A stretch of 64,000 bases of DNA from Phoronis australis (taxonomy: Eukaryota > Phoronida > Phoronidae). Shown one piece after another: positions 37,201 to 52,200 of the stretch; within the stretch, counting starts at the first letter, position 1; the number at the start of each line of letters is the position of its first letter. The translations under genes and the position numbers were made by a program. Under the pieces are notes generated by a model. The model did no database searches and was not told the origin of the DNA. It worked only from the letters and a program-made list of their open reading frames with translations. The stretch is taken from positions 146,345 to 210,344 of the forward strand of contig NMRA01000270.1 in NCBI GenBank assembly GCA_002633005.1, given 5' to 3'.

Positions 37201-40200
37201 GATGTGTCTATGCAAGGAAACTTGTTGCACGGAAGACGTTTTCATTCGACACGTGCCAGTCTCTAATATGCTGACGTTTTAGAACTCAACAATGATCACT
37301 TAGCTGACAAAAAACTTTGGGGTCATGGCCCCTCCCTAGGCTCTCTCTAGATCCGCCAGTGCCCTGTATATATTGGCCAGCTTCGACGTTCGTCCGTCTT
37401 CAAGCTTCGAACAGCTCAAATGGCCATCTTGAAGACGCCAACTGACGAGTGCTATTTTCAGGAATCTTCCTTGCAAAGACTTGCAGTCAATCTAGGTTAC
37501 ACCAAAAATGTTTTAACAGTTATCAGTGTTTTCTTTTAATGAAACAAAAACACGTACGGCTCTGGAGAGTGGTTAGGAGATGACGGATGTCTCACGTACT
37601 GGGTACATTGGAATACACGGTATGCCAAACTTGATAGGAAGTCACGGGCTGAGAGAAGGCCAGCTACAGGGCGTAGGCTGAAGCCAGTCCGTCCTGAAAC
37701 AGACCCAATATTAGCCATGATCGCTCAGAGTGGACGTAGACTGAGTTCAGCGACAGTGAAACACAGGTCGTAATCGCACTAACAGTATCTCAAATGAAGT
37801 GAGCTGTGGAAGGAAGATGCCATGGACGAAGGCAAAAAAGCCCGTCGCCTTATAGACGATTAACTTCGACCCGTTTAGCAATAAAAAGAAGCGTGAAAAA
37901 TGGGCTACTCCAAAAGTAGTACCTGCGACTTTGGGTTCTTTCTATTCTTCACGGACTATGCACCCTTGAGAAACCGACAGGTACCGTTACAACCGGGAAC
38001 TCATTTGCCAATTATTTTCTTTGCAATCACCCGTTTCGTTTGTTAGCTACACACTGATAGGAAATGTGGATGGGGAGACGGTGATCCCAATGTACTTAAA
38101 ATACGCACTCTTTAAGAAATTGGAAACGTCCTCCAGCTGCGGGATACGCTCTGGGCTGTATCCACACTCCTTTTCCAGCAGTTTGAAGACCTCCACGTGC
38201 TGACTACACGCATGAGTTGGGAACAAGCTGACAAGTTGGCGATACACTATACCCCTGAAACGCACAATATGACAATGTTTCTCGTTGGCCACATCGTATT
38301 TATGTCAAAATTTAAAAATGTAACAACGCGTGATTGTTGAATACTGTCAGCATCCTTATTTCAATTTCAATTTCATCTAATGCCATTTTACAATATATCA
38401 GTTCCGGGTGTTCCCCTAAGAGCAGACTACACCTTAGTAATCAAACATTGGCCCTTTAGACCCTGGAATAAAAGAGAACTCCAAATGTTTTTAGGACTTG
38501 TTGTTTATACTGTTTATGAACAGTCTGAGTCTCTCGAAACTGCTTCATTTCAACATCCTTTAACTGATTTTTAAGCGTATACACCCTTACAACGTCATGC
38601 AGCAGTGGTGCTGTGAAAGAGTTGGTGTACTGCGGCATAACGGGTGCGTTTCGGCGGTAGACGATAAAAACTCGAGAAAAAGAAAGATCACGCAAGACCA
38701 CACAAAATCACGCGTGTGTCGTGAGTTTGTTCGTGAGGTTGCTCGCGTACCTTAGCAAAGTGGTGGCCACTGAAGCAAATGACCGGTGAGTTGGAATGCT
38801 GAATTGTGAGATAGAATTCGCTATAAACGAGGCTTTCTCGCCAAGAGTGCTTCGCAGGTGTCTTGGATCTACGGAACGCACTCGAGGAAAGAACCGAAAA
38901 GGGGGATAATTTAATCCATTTGGGAGTGCTATAGATGTTCAACATACCAAGTTTTGACTTCGTCCTCCGCATAATGAACTCGCGGTATCGGCTGTCCCCT
39001 GAAAAAGCAAGAGTGTTACTTTCAAGTTAAAAAGCATAGATGGCTCTGTTTTTCAAAAAAAGAAAATTCACCGGAGACGAGCAAAAAATGACGTAAGATT
39101 TGATTTTTTTACCCATCGCACGGCGCTTCAAATCTTTCGTAGCCTCGCTCATGTGACTTTGGGCAGACCATGGCTGAAATTGATGCGGGCGGGCGTATTT
39201 TTTTAGTGAGTTTTCGACAGGATTCAATTTCCATCACCAACAAGAACATCAGCGACTCAAGAAAACCTTTCAGAGTTTATTAGTGATAGCCAACCCTAAC
39301 ATGGCAAAATTTGCAAATGACGCATACATGAACGTACTGTTGCGACTTGAAGTTGGCAGCGGAAATGTGGAAATGGAATGCTATCACACTAAGGACTGAC
39401 TTTGTGAGACTAAAAAGCATAATTCGATCTTAGTTTTCAGCCTTCTAAACAGGGCGAAACAAAGCTTTGATGAAATTAACAGCATTGCAAAAACACGTGA
39501 GGCAAGTCATTGATGTATGTGACATTGTTAACGTGAAAAACAACATTTACATATGGAATATTTTTGTAAATGTTTTTGAGAATTGATTTTAAACCACTTA
39601 CTGTTTGTATTCAAAGGCGACGTCTGCTATTACTTTTCTTCGTGCTCGGTATCCCTTGTCGGTAAACCCCTGTTGGAAAACCAAAATTTAAGGTTATTTC
39701 ATTTTTCACCGTCCACGTGCCATATCTGGCGCCGTATAATAACAAGGACCTCAGATTGTGACGATTCGCTACAGTGAGAAGTAAGGTGAACAGACAAGAA
39801 AATGGCATGTACATTGATTTTGAAATCTAATTAAAGCACTTGAAATACAGTGTACTTCACTCGTTGAATACGTTTGAAGAGAGTGAGCGGGCTATTTCTC
39901 CAGGCTGCTTTCCAGAACGGCCTCTCTCCAACAGAATTACGAAAGGGCAACGTGCGCAATCGAGATTGAACGATATGACGTCACGTACGTACACAGAAAC
40001 GAAAACCAAATCTTGTTGGATCGACTCGCCTTAATGACTGTTGTGTGGCTGAACGTTTGCGTATATGTTGTCATTAATTTCAATAAAGACAACAATCGAC
40101 GCTGTCAATCGCGATTAGCGGATATTCAACGACTTCAACTGTCACTTTAATTCAAATTAAGGCAATATGGTAGGTCTTTAAGCAGAACCATCCAAGAAAG

Positions 40201-43200
40201 AGACATCGATGTGGCGATTTATGTTACAAAGAAAATTTGCCAATAAACCATTTGGTTTTTCTTATCAAAAAGACCTCCTTTACAATGAATGAAACCAACT
40301 AAAGTCTACCAAAACGACAAGAAGATTCTGCCAGTCTTACACGAGGCATAACTGTTGGTCACGTCACGTGATATTTAGTATGACTGAAAAGATCTCTGTC
40401 CCGACAGGGGCTCCACCCCGGGACTTTGGGCTAAGCGTGCATCGGTTTTCTTATTCAAAACAATTAAATGTTGGATAATGGAACCTACGTGTTTTGTCTA
40501 AGACCTACAAAGTATGTAGGTCTCTGAGACATACACTGACGTTCGATGCAACGCCGTTTTCCTCACAGTGACTTCCACCGAACTAATGATCTAAGTCTGT
40601 GGCATAACAAACACGTGCATTTTTGTCTACGCTATCAGATACTAAATGATTTGTCTTACTTACAGGGTGTCCTGTGTCTAGATCGGGCTCAAATTTAGTC
40701 ACCAAATGGTTGCAATTATCCAGTTCGGAAATGTGCTTCGGAAACCAAAAGTCTGAAATTTGAAGATGCAGTTTTTTAGTACCTTTAGATGTTGCAAAGG
40801 ACAATAATATTTTACAGGCAAACGCATTCAAAATTTTAGTCCCATTGGAACTATGTTTTAAGTATTTCTTTGTGCTCTGTAAAACCAATTTATCTATTTT
40901 GGGTTATATTCCACACTGCCATGCTCGTGAACAAAAACTAATTGCTTTTTTAGAAAACATTTAACGAAGAACTGCGATTGCGAGTGGCTATGATTTAAAT
41001 TTACAAGAGTTACACTCTATAGTTGAAAATTCATTTAAAGCGTCCAGCTTGGTCATGGTGTCGTACCTTTAACTTGTTCTTTCTCTTTCAGTATCCTGAC
41101 ATTCATGATATTGGAGCCCTGGCGAAGAGCCTTTACCAATGTGACCACGTGATCTCGTGTACTTTCCCCTACCACTATGACGTCTAGATGCGCTCCAATC
41201 ACGTTCGACTTTCGCGATTCAATGTGCTGGATATTAAAGTGGGAATTCTGCAAGGAAAGGGCGAATAATTGAAATCTGACGTAGTCTTCTAAAGATTAAA
41301 GCTGTAGTGAGCTCTGTTTCGGTAATATGACTTGTTACTTTTGGATATCCAGCGGCCTCATTCCGGCCTCTAGCGCGCAGAAGGCTTCGTGCAATGAGTC
41401 GAAAATGTACAGTCAAATTTCTGACTATATTCAGAAAGTCACGTGAGCTGACTACCCTGATAGATGTCCTTACTTTCGCATTTAAAAGAGGCAGTAGAGA
41501 AAACATAAAACACCATTTATTTGTTATTTCGTAACTATTCTGTACATAATGAATTATAACCAATAAAATTCCAGTGTACAGTCTGTAGGATAAGGTTCGT
41601 ATCAGTGCTGCCAACGTAACACAAACGAAGAGAGCTTATAAAAGTGTTGCCATATTGTAACTGAGCGGGTACCAACGCGAAATTAACATAAAAATACGAC
41701 ATTGATGGTTGAACCAATCTGTGCCCGTTCTGGACCGAGGTCCCGTGAGCTTTTCATCAGAGTGAAAAACATAATAGCCTGGTTAGTTGCGGACCTCCTG
41801 GAACAGGAGTGGACTTACACACGGGTGTCTTGACGTCTGTCATTGGGCATTGATCCATCACCTGTAGGAGATCTATACATGGAGTATACCCGATAACCCT
41901 GAACGTCGTGCAAAGCTTTGTGTCATTACCGCACTCTCTGAGCCTTCCTGAAGACTACAAGTCGCCAGAAAGAGAACTGAAGTTGGTTTTAAAGTGTGTT
42001 CAGAAAGGTAACTAGGCGGTTGGCCCTCGGGTGAAAGTGTCGCCCATTGATTACGTTCGGCATGATGCCATATTTTCATAGGTCTTTAGATGTCGCAAGT
42101 ACACCACCTGACGTCATTATAACACATAAAATACCGTTTCTAAGTAAAATCGGCAGTGTTCAAACTCATGTAGCCCGAGTAGTCAACATTTAATACAGAA
42201 GCAAATCGATTAGCAAATGCAAACAAGTCGTTTGGTCATTTCCGGTGGCAAATGTTCGCGTATGACCTCATGGCTGCAGGGGGTCTACTGGTACCCGGAT
42301 GTCCCGATATCTGCAGCAGAAGACTGTCTGCAGCAGGAGACAACTGAGGAGGAAAAGCTAAAATGTCACTTAACAAGGCGAGTTACGCAGTCATTTTATA
42401 GTCCATTAGTCAATCGATCTCGGTCGGAAGTTTAAGTTGTGGCTTGCGCTTTTAACAACTGGTTAAATTTCATATCAGATCGTTAATGACATAATTGGGT
42501 CCTATAAAAGTTGTATGTCTGTCGGAAGGTTAGTTTAGACGCCACAAGAGAATACTGCTCTGCAAAAATTAAACCCATGACAGAAAAACGATCTTTGCAA
42601 TGGCAGGGAAGAAAGTTTTGCCACGAAGTTCATGCTTGCTATTAAGCAATACACTACACTATTTTCCACAATCTTTTTTGTTTTAACTCTAGGTTTCAAA
42701 AATAGAAAACGAATGCTTTTGTCAAGTATTATCATTTTGCTCCAAGCGTTTTGTGAGTAGAAATTTAAATGTAGTGTATTCCACACAAGAAAGAAAAGTA
42801 TTCGTATGTTACTTAGATGAGTATGGTGTTCATACGTTCATCTTCCAATTTATAGAGTTAAAATTGTATTTCGCTTTGTTGACTAAAATGGGAAAAGCTA
42901 ATTAGGTTTAATAAAATTCCTTACCATAATAGGGTGCCATTTGCCATTTCCATTACCACCAAGAACACTAAAACGATGAGCGACTCGATAAAAGGCGCCA
43001 GAGTTTATTGAGGTTGGCCAACCTTAAAATTGCGAATTTTCAAATGGCGCGTGAATACATTGCTTGTGACTCGAGTAGCTAACAGATATGGAACCCCATC
43101 ACAGTAAAGAACATTATGAGGCTAGTTTTGTGAAAGCACGCCCCTTGTTCAAGTTTAGGTTTTTAGTCAGTTAAACAGGGCAAAATACAGGTTTAAGCTG

Positions 43201-46200
43201 CGTTTTGAGCCTAGATATCACGAGATTGGTTGTCAATTCAGATTTCCTATTTTACAAGAAGAAAAACTAGAGACGTGTCAAAGATGCGGTTCGGCTGTTG
43301 TTACAACGAAGTGATTCTTGTTTTTGGAAATTGTGGTTTTCATGGTAATATTTCATTAGATATACAGATAATTTACGTTTACAATAAATTTTTAACGTTG
43401 CTGAAGCCTTGTTTTATTCAACCAGTTTCGTTTATTTGGCAACGAAATTCGACAAGATTTCCCGAGTTTACCCAAAGTGTTGATTTTTCCTCTAACACGA
43501 AAAGGTCATTGGAATTTGATTGGCATTGTTTCCTACTTACCGTTAACATTTTCTTCGATTACTGTTACATATTGCAAGAAAACACGGCATGGGGTATTTT
43601 TCACCCACATCGGTGTATAGCATAAAAATCGGTATAAACAGAATTTTAACCGTCAAGCATAATCATCTCATGAAACATTGTCCGATTGGGATGTTCAACT
43701 GAGAACATTTTTCCAAGACATGCTGCCAGTTCATCGACAGCTCCAAGTAAATGTCGGTTTCTTTCATAAGTTATCATTTTTGTAATAATTGATTTATTAA
43801 TAATATTACGTAGCATCATTTCTAAAATCTCTTAATCCGAGCCTCGTTGTCGTAAGAGTCCTCATGGAGATTATATACCAGTAAGGTTTCTTTTGGAAAT
43901 CCCCGCCTTCAGCTTGTTCACTAGTACCCAACTTTCGACGGGTTCGCTCTCGTACATATTCTTACAAATCAAAACGCTTGTTTGACGAGTTGAACTATTA
44001 AATCAATAACATAAACACGTTCATTTATGGTTCCCTGAGAACATAAGCCACACTGTTAAATTATTGATGCCATTCTAAATGATAACATTTCATGTTTATT
44101 ATTTTTTAGTCAGAGACGGTTTCCGCATAATCTCAATTTACCTCGTAGCTGAAGTTGAAATAGAAAAAAACGACCGTTCTGACATAAAAGCTTTCTTACA
44201 TAAAAGCTTTCTTTGCCAAGACGAAAGTAATGCTTGTCACTTCGTATGTCAAATGTGTTATTTTTGTGTCTGCATGTCCAGTCAACAGTATATCACAGGC
44301 GTTGCTAGGCTGTCTATTCGTATTGCGTTAGTAAGAAATCGGTACGGCATAAGCACCACTTATGAATAGAAAGAGTAATTATACAAAATGGTAATCGTGT
44401 TAAGTTATCATGGACGCCCAAAAAGGAAACGTGTAGTTGAACATGACATAGGCAATGAAAACATTTCGAAAGTCATTTATTTATCGCCCAAGTACTGAAA
44501 ATGTTAGATTTGAATATCCATAACAGCCTAGTCTCAACGTTGATCTGGTGAAAAAATACTTAAGCAGAATTTCCAATATCAGATAGAGAAAAGACATTTT
44601 GAATTTGAATAAAAAAATTCAGGATTTTATGCTTGAAGTTTTTAATTCACATATAAACAATATGTAAATTCAACTAGACTACAAGACATGCACCATTTTG
44701 GGACACTGACCTCAAAAGTTTTCAATGGGCGAGCCAACGACGAGCTACTCTCCTTCAATGTAAACGATAGGCACACTTGTTTTGGTATTGCTGAATCCGC
44801 CTCTGTCGGAAGAGAGCCTGGTACAGCGCCGTTAGTCTCAGGTGGAAACACTTCCTCGTCCGAATCGGCATGACTCAGTCGTCTCTCCTGCTTTTCAAAC
44901 TCGGCGTTTGTGACGGTGTCAAATTTGGCATCCTCAATCAAAGACCTACGCTTCCACGAGCCTCCGTGCTGCAAACAGAATAGAATCTCGACATCTTCGA
45001 AAAACTTATAGTAAAAGAATAAAGACCGTCAGTAGTACATGTATACATTGATGTTTATTTTTTATAATTGCAACTGGCTGGATTCGCCGAATGCAATTTG
45101 ATCAATTAGACTATTCATTGAGCTAACTGCAAGACTAACAACCTGAAGTTAACTGCAAAAAACTAAGATAAATAAATACCACAATACTAACACTACTACT
45201 ACCATATATGGTCATACATGTATAAACAAGGCATGATTGCATTTTATCAATTCTCCTTACGTTCTTGAGAAGACAAGAAGTGTAATGTACCAAAAACTTT
45301 TAGAGCTAAAGCGGAATAATTCAAATTTGTTTTTCAGTGTATATGGAATTAAATGTAAAAGTTAAAGAATGTCATTGCCGTAAATTCATGCTCATATGTT
45401 CCTAGTCGGGGCTGTCTGACGATTTGACGTGCTTCGTTGCCCCACCTACATAGTTTGGAAAATAGGGGGCAAGAACGAACGATTTGGATGCACTGTGTTT
45501 CATGTGTTACAAGTTGAAAACTATTTAGCAACATAAGAATATTCTTTTACATTTTACATGCCAGATTCAACCGTCTCCTCTACAGAAACTCTACTGAAAT
45601 ACAGAAACAACTTTTGGAAATTATACCTGGGACTAATACAACACTGGGCACAAGCTTATAAAAAAGTTACTCATTCCAAAATACAGCGAGTAACATCGAA
45701 TAAAGCATGCACGTATACTCACTGAGTTATAATTAAAACATGCCATAACTCTGGAGATAATTTAGTCAACATAAGTTTATCGCGGAGCTTGCCTCATCGA
45801 GCACCTGCTGGCGAATAAATAGTCCAAGGATCACAAATCCACCGGATATCTTCCCATGTTACTTTTTGGAAGTGTCACGCGCGCGTCAGGTCAAACTCTA
45901 AGCTCAGTCACACGCTTCGCTCGATCTCGCGCTTTTCCTTGCCAACTCGCGTGACGTCAGTTGAAATACTTTGTGGTTATCGCGCGGTGAAAAAGTTAGC
46001 GGCAACCAAAATAGTAAAATTGGAATTCTTCACCAAAGTCACCTCAATTCCCGTAGACTATGATGCTGTAGAACTAGAAAGGATCGTTGAAGAAAGTAAA
46101 CGCATTTTAAGTAGCAGTTTTAAGTATAAGCTGTATTTTGACGAGGTGAAAAACCTCTTATTCAGTGAGCTGGTGTGGCCTAGGCTTACTGTCTGGTTTA

Positions 46201-49200
46201 GAATACACGGGGCGAAATATTAACACAGAAACCGATGAGTAGTGCTGTAGACCCTGTATAGACAGCCGAGGGTGTGGGTGTGGCCTAACCTATGGGCAGT
46301 GTTGAGGCACCTCTCCAGCCAGCCGAGAGGTTACGTGTTGGTAACCCCGATGGGCAGTGTTGAAGGCCCTCTCTAGCCAGCCGAAGGGCTACGTGTTACC
46401 TAATAAAACACCCGCATAGCTCCTGTTATCACTGTCAGCTAAATGTTTGTAATCTAGAGACCAGTTGTGGGATTAGTGAATAAGGACAGATTTTTGAAAA
46501 TCGCTGTATTTCTATTCCTTCTCATATTGGTTCCTTTATGTATAACTTTCTGCAATTTGACGCATGCGCACACGGGAACTACTGCGGTGTGCAGGGATAC
46601 CTCAGTCACGATGAAAGTCCAAAAACAATAAACCCTGCACCGCTTTCTGGGAGTACAAATAGATCATTTAATTGCTAAGGGATTTTTAACATTAAAATAA
46701 GTCCTGGTAAATCCTACACCACCAACTTTCACTCGGCATCTCCATTCCTGTATTAGACACTCAAGGAATTTTGTCGCAAGAGTACGCGCGTATTTGTAAT
46801 ATCGCATGACGTGAAGGGCACTTGCAAAGTTATTTACCTGAAAATGTCAATAATTATGACTATGGTCGTTGTTTAAATGACATTTTATTGCTCCAATATA
46901 TATGCAACATTAGTTACGAAGTGCATTCATTATTTATAGGGCATAAAGAATTGCTTAGACACGTGTCACGTCGGTGGGAATCTGGAGTTAACAATGAACT
47001 TTCTCCACTGCGCCAGAGTTAAGTAGTAAATTGTTGTCGCCATAATCAATGTTTAATATACAATAATTATAAAATGATGATCGCCACTTTGGGCTTTAAG
47101 TGTTCATTAAAATTATGCAATATTTCTAGAGAGAAAACATTAGATTAGGACACCAAAGTATCAAATTGTGAAGTTTACAAAATACGTTTCCGAAAATTAT
47201 TGTATGTGCCCCTGCATATGCGCCTATATGTAGGTCTAAATAAATGTTACCAGGCCCTTCATAAATAATTTCTTCCAAACGCTGCATGTTGAGACAAAAT
47301 GCTGGAGTCCGCAAACTCATTACAGCAACAACATCTATGCTGTGAGTTGCTGTAATGAAATTTGTGAGCATCGGAAACTAGGAATTGACAGTTTATCTCC
47401 AAAAGTACACATTTGCTTGAGACAGTTAGTTGACCGCGCCTCTAACATGAGAAAAACTCGCCTGGTTTCTAGCTACAGCTCTCCATGCGCGCACCCAACA
47501 TGGGGGCTCGAATTCCCGACGTTGTGGACGTTTTAGTAATAAAAAAAGCCATCGGACTAAAAAAAAAAAAACCGGGGGCACCACTGTGAATTGCGCCTTT
47601 CTGTTTGCTTAGTGGACTTCTGCCCCCCGAAGCCCCCCTGGGTGCGCGCATGGCTCTCGGACTGCTCTTCTGTTTATAACTTAGAAATTGTCAACATTCC
47701 GACCCCCTGTTATCACTACTAGTAGTAATAGTAAACATTGGAAATTAACACCAAACCTACTATTCTGTACACGTACACGGTATACATGAAGTTTTATAAA
47801 ATACTTTTAAGTAGATTATAAAAAGACTTTTTGTTAAAATATACAAAAACAACACAAAAACAGTGTGTGAGATGACATCGATTTTTTTCTACATCCAGTA
47901 GTTATGATTTTACAAAATAATAAGTCGATGTGAGGGTATTGTATGAGTGCAAGACTTGTAGTAATTTTCATTACAGGCTTTGGTGTTTTATTACAAGCTT
48001 TTCAGTTTTTCATTTGAATGTGTTTACACCACACATTATAGTGACCATGTTTAGCTTACAAACTAAAAATGGTCACTACAATGAATTTAACCGAAGTAAA
48101 CTAATTCTCTATTTTCGTACAAGTATTAAAAGAAACACTCTGAACAAGCTTACTGTACACTTTATATCAAAATGAGACTGAAGCCAACCAACTTAGGTGA
48201 CCTTACAGCTTAGAGATACGCTGATGTCACGATTTGATCATCTATTCTTTTGTCATGGTAAAGTGCAACCTCTAAATCCATTTGACAATTCAGGGCGTTC
48301 CATTGCAACCATCATCATTGTGTTCGGCCCAGACTAAGTTTTGGCTATGCATGTTCTGTCAAACGTTCCACATATGCTTGGTTAACAACATTGAAGTGAT
48401 CAGGTCAAATACACAGCCTAGTCACATGGCCGTTGCTTCAGTTCCTAGAATCCGATTTACAGTAGTCTGTACCCTGCATGTCTCTTTTTATTCTAATTGT
48501 TGTGATAATGTGGGTTGTGACCTACAACCACTTCAGACAGGAACTGAGACTGATTCATAAGTGACAGTGGGAGGGGAAAAGTAGATAGGGAACTCCAGTC
48601 CCAAGACAGCGCCAAAATACCCCTCCAACACATTAAAGCTCCGTCATTGAGAGAAGAGAAAATAGCTATGCATGTACTCAGGGTACCTATAAATAAATGC
48701 TCTTCAATTAAGTTTACTTAACATTAACTGAGTGTGCAATCATTAATTGGTAATTCATTTGTGTTTCGTTAGTGCCTGTTCTAAATCATCCAGTGTATTT
48801 GGTTTATTTTCTGTTGTTAATGGATTGAAGACAACGAAAAGTAAATATAGCTGTAAACAACAGTTTGCCTACCAGTACGTGAAACTCAATTCTTTCTCAA
48901 GGAGATCTTATCACACACAGAGAAGAGGACTACGATGGCAAAAAAGTAACGCAAAATGAGGTCCACGCTATGATGACAGGAAATGGTGGCAAACTCCCAA
49001 AGAATTATGCCGTCTCTCATTAAGTCTTGATAAAATCGCACTTTTGTTTGGATTCTTATAACAGCAAATCAAAGTATCCCCTGGCCTTAAAAGTGGCAGT
49101 CCCAGGTGGACATCTGGTTGTTTCCTACTCTTTTATTTTAGATTGTGTTGCAGAGAACACGTCTAAAATCTGAAAATCTACATTTCTCTGAAAAAAGCTG

Positions 49201-52200
49201 AACTCTGAAGTTTCTGAAGAGCTTTCTATAAATGAAAACAATTTGGCTATGGAATAAGTTCATTTCACTAATAAAATTCACTGAATAGACTAAACAGAAA
49301 GGAAAGGTCAAAATTCTAACAGCTAAACACTTTATCAACTTATGAATAATGAGAACAAAAAATTAATAATTTACAGGCGACATTTAAAAATCTTGTTGTT
49401 GAATACTCCACTCCATGAAACGTGAACAACTCAGATTATTCAAGCGCAAAACTAAGTTCCTCGGTTATTCAGACGTAACGTCATATATAAGTCAGATTCT
49501 TCTGCATTTTCATCAAACTTGTGAATTACCACTATATTATGATTTTGTCATAATTGTTCATTTGTTTAGATTTGTTTTGGTCTAATGGTCTGCCTGTCAT
49601 CGCTCAAAAATCACCCTGTGTTGGTGCCAGGAATCACATGCTACACTGAGGCAAAAGAGACTGACAATGTCTAGAAGTATCTATTTAACGATATGAACAC
49701 AGCTACTAGTATGCACTGTAAACATGTTGGTGGCCATGATTAATAACAGCTGATAGTATAAACAATGAGTGAGGTGGCACTGAACAGTTAGACTGCGGCC
49801 GCGGCCAATTTGCACTGCCAAAATATTAAAATCTAAGGGTAGGCCAGGCTTGGGGGCATTTTTTAGTTAGGTATTGTATGTAGGCCAAGTGAATTTGGTT
49901 TGTTTGTATTTGTGAACATGCTGAGCATTAAAAAAGGCCACTTTCTTGGCTGTAGTTGCACTCTTCTTCAAGATGGTGGCCTGTTGCAGTTGTGCATTGC
50001 TGTGTAGCAACTGAGAAATTGGCCGCGATTTCAGGTAGCCCTCAAACAAGCCAGATTTGCAAAAAATCTAGTTGGTTGACAGTACTTTTGAACCACATTT
50101 TTGGAATCGGTATGAAATTTGCTTTCGGAATCTACTGTTGGCTTTAGTCGAGCATCGGCAGGGAAGTGGTGGTTTTGGGGTGAAAAGTGCCGATTTTGCA
50201 TTTTTTGTCCTTATTTCTTAGTCTAGCTTGGTTTCCACTGGGAGTGAAAGGGTCAAAAATACAAGAGAGAACAAAGTTTCTGTGCTCATCTGTAGGGCTT
50301 GTGATGTGAAATGACTCAAAACTTGTCTTTATTTGCATGCAGTTTTTGACAGAGTGAAGAAAGGGTGAAGAGTCCATTGACGTGTGTTCTGATACGCTGT
50401 TCAGTGCCTCCTGAAACACCAAGCTCATCATGGTACAACGGCGGTGTGACGTCAGCAGCTGAAGAATGTAAGTGAAGGTGCTTGGTCAAGATCTCCATTC
50501 TCAGTGGTCCCGGAACCTGCAGACTCAAGGTGCGACCAATGAATCTGGTCCCTAGGGCCGGACTTTGGTCACTAGGTATTGGGCATTTTCGGATTTTGGT
50601 GCCTGTTGATCCGCAAGTGGACTTAATAAGATTGTAGCTCAGTGGAATCTAAACTGAAGGCGCCGTCATGGAGTTACTTCCACCTCTTCATGCTTACGTT
50701 TTCGACATTGAAATTACAGTATAATGATAGAGCTTGCAAAAATATACTGAGCTTTACGAGAACGCATATAACTATTTTTGACTTCCAGGTTAGTGAGCTA
50801 AACTAAAGCTGACCTTTTATTCACGTTTTAACTACCATGAGAAACATGATGAATAAGCCTGTGCAAATATCAGTCTTCTTGTTGGCCATAAACGGGTCAA
50901 GCAGTTGTCGTCCGTTGATGCACGTTATGGGCGCCAAAAACTAAGAAATGATTAGTCATATCTAAGTAGCTAGGCGTGCAAACGGACGCTTCCGGAAGCA
51001 TCTTACATCCATTGAGAATGTTAAAAAATTGTTTGACGTTTGAAGCTTTTGAATGTTGCATAGTACGAAAAGACATAAAAATTCATCAACGTCTAGAGTA
51101 TAGTGCTCAGTTCTAAAAAGTGGTAATCTGTTTATTTTATGTACTGAGTCTTGAAGACTCCATATATATATTTGGACACGTTATGGTGACTGCACGCCCC
51201 AGAATTCAGCTTACTTTGTGGCTAAGCAGAGCCATCGGACATCAGCAAAGCGTTTTTGTGCACATGGCTTTCTAGAGAACATTTGTCTTGTATATACGTA
51301 TATCTATCATTTTAGATCATGTAACACTAAACCGCCACCCTTTTCGTTAACTTCCAATCTCCGCTTCAAATCTGGAAATAGATTTTACAACGCACTTCGT
51401 ATCCTGGAGCGGATCCAAGATTTTGAATTGGGGGGGCAGGGCAGAGTACTAAGCCAGGATTTTACCCGTCAGACATCTGCACTCCCGAATTGCCAAATGG
51501 AATCTGGGAGAATTCCAGGGGCAGGGGCGTGGCCCCCTTGTCCCCCCTCTAAATCCTGGTATCATTCGGGACATATGTCGAATATAAATAATGATATTGC
51601 ATTGAAAACAAATGATTAGAAATACGTAGTGCTATTAACCTCTGTCCATCACGGGCATGTTCACGATGAGGCAATTTTGGAGCGATGGCTCAATCTCACG
51701 TCGACAGATCGATCAAACCTGGTTCTCAGGTCAAAGGAAAGAGGTGGAAAGGTGCAATGAGGACTTAAAAGCAGGTGGGTGAGCTAAGGGGGAGGGTGCT
51801 TGCTGACGATAACGGTATTTTTGGTGGCAGTATAGGGAAGGCCTGTGACGCAGCCATAGCAAGTTGGCAAAAATCGGGAAGGCGTAGATACGAAAAATGG
51901 TGGTCGAGGAAGAAGACCCAATTTTCGATTAATCCTTTGGATAGCGAGCTCAGTAGCAGAAACAATTTCTTGATGTATAATTGCGTTAAATTACAGCGTA
52001 TGTTCGACGTATTTTTAATGAATAAATACTTGTCAATAATAATCCATAAGTCAACTAACTTGTAACTTAAGGGCCACACGAATCAGTGGCCCACTTTGAC
52101 CCCACACGGGCCCTGTAACGATGGAGAATGAAAACTGTGGCAACCGGAAGCAGCTCAAATGAACAGAGTTCTAGCGGCCCTTGGAACTAAACCTTAATCT

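Noticed and set aside
40400-40436. GC-rich hairpin GTCCCGACAGGGG...CCCCGGGAC as an RNA gene
   Set aside because: The stem is interrupted by an asymmetric bulge and it sits in TH intron 4 with no tRNA or miRNA features.
45939-46223. 94-residue plus-strand ORF inside TH intron 1
   Set aside because: It has no ATG at its start and no recognisable domain, and its downstream end runs into a tandem repeat.
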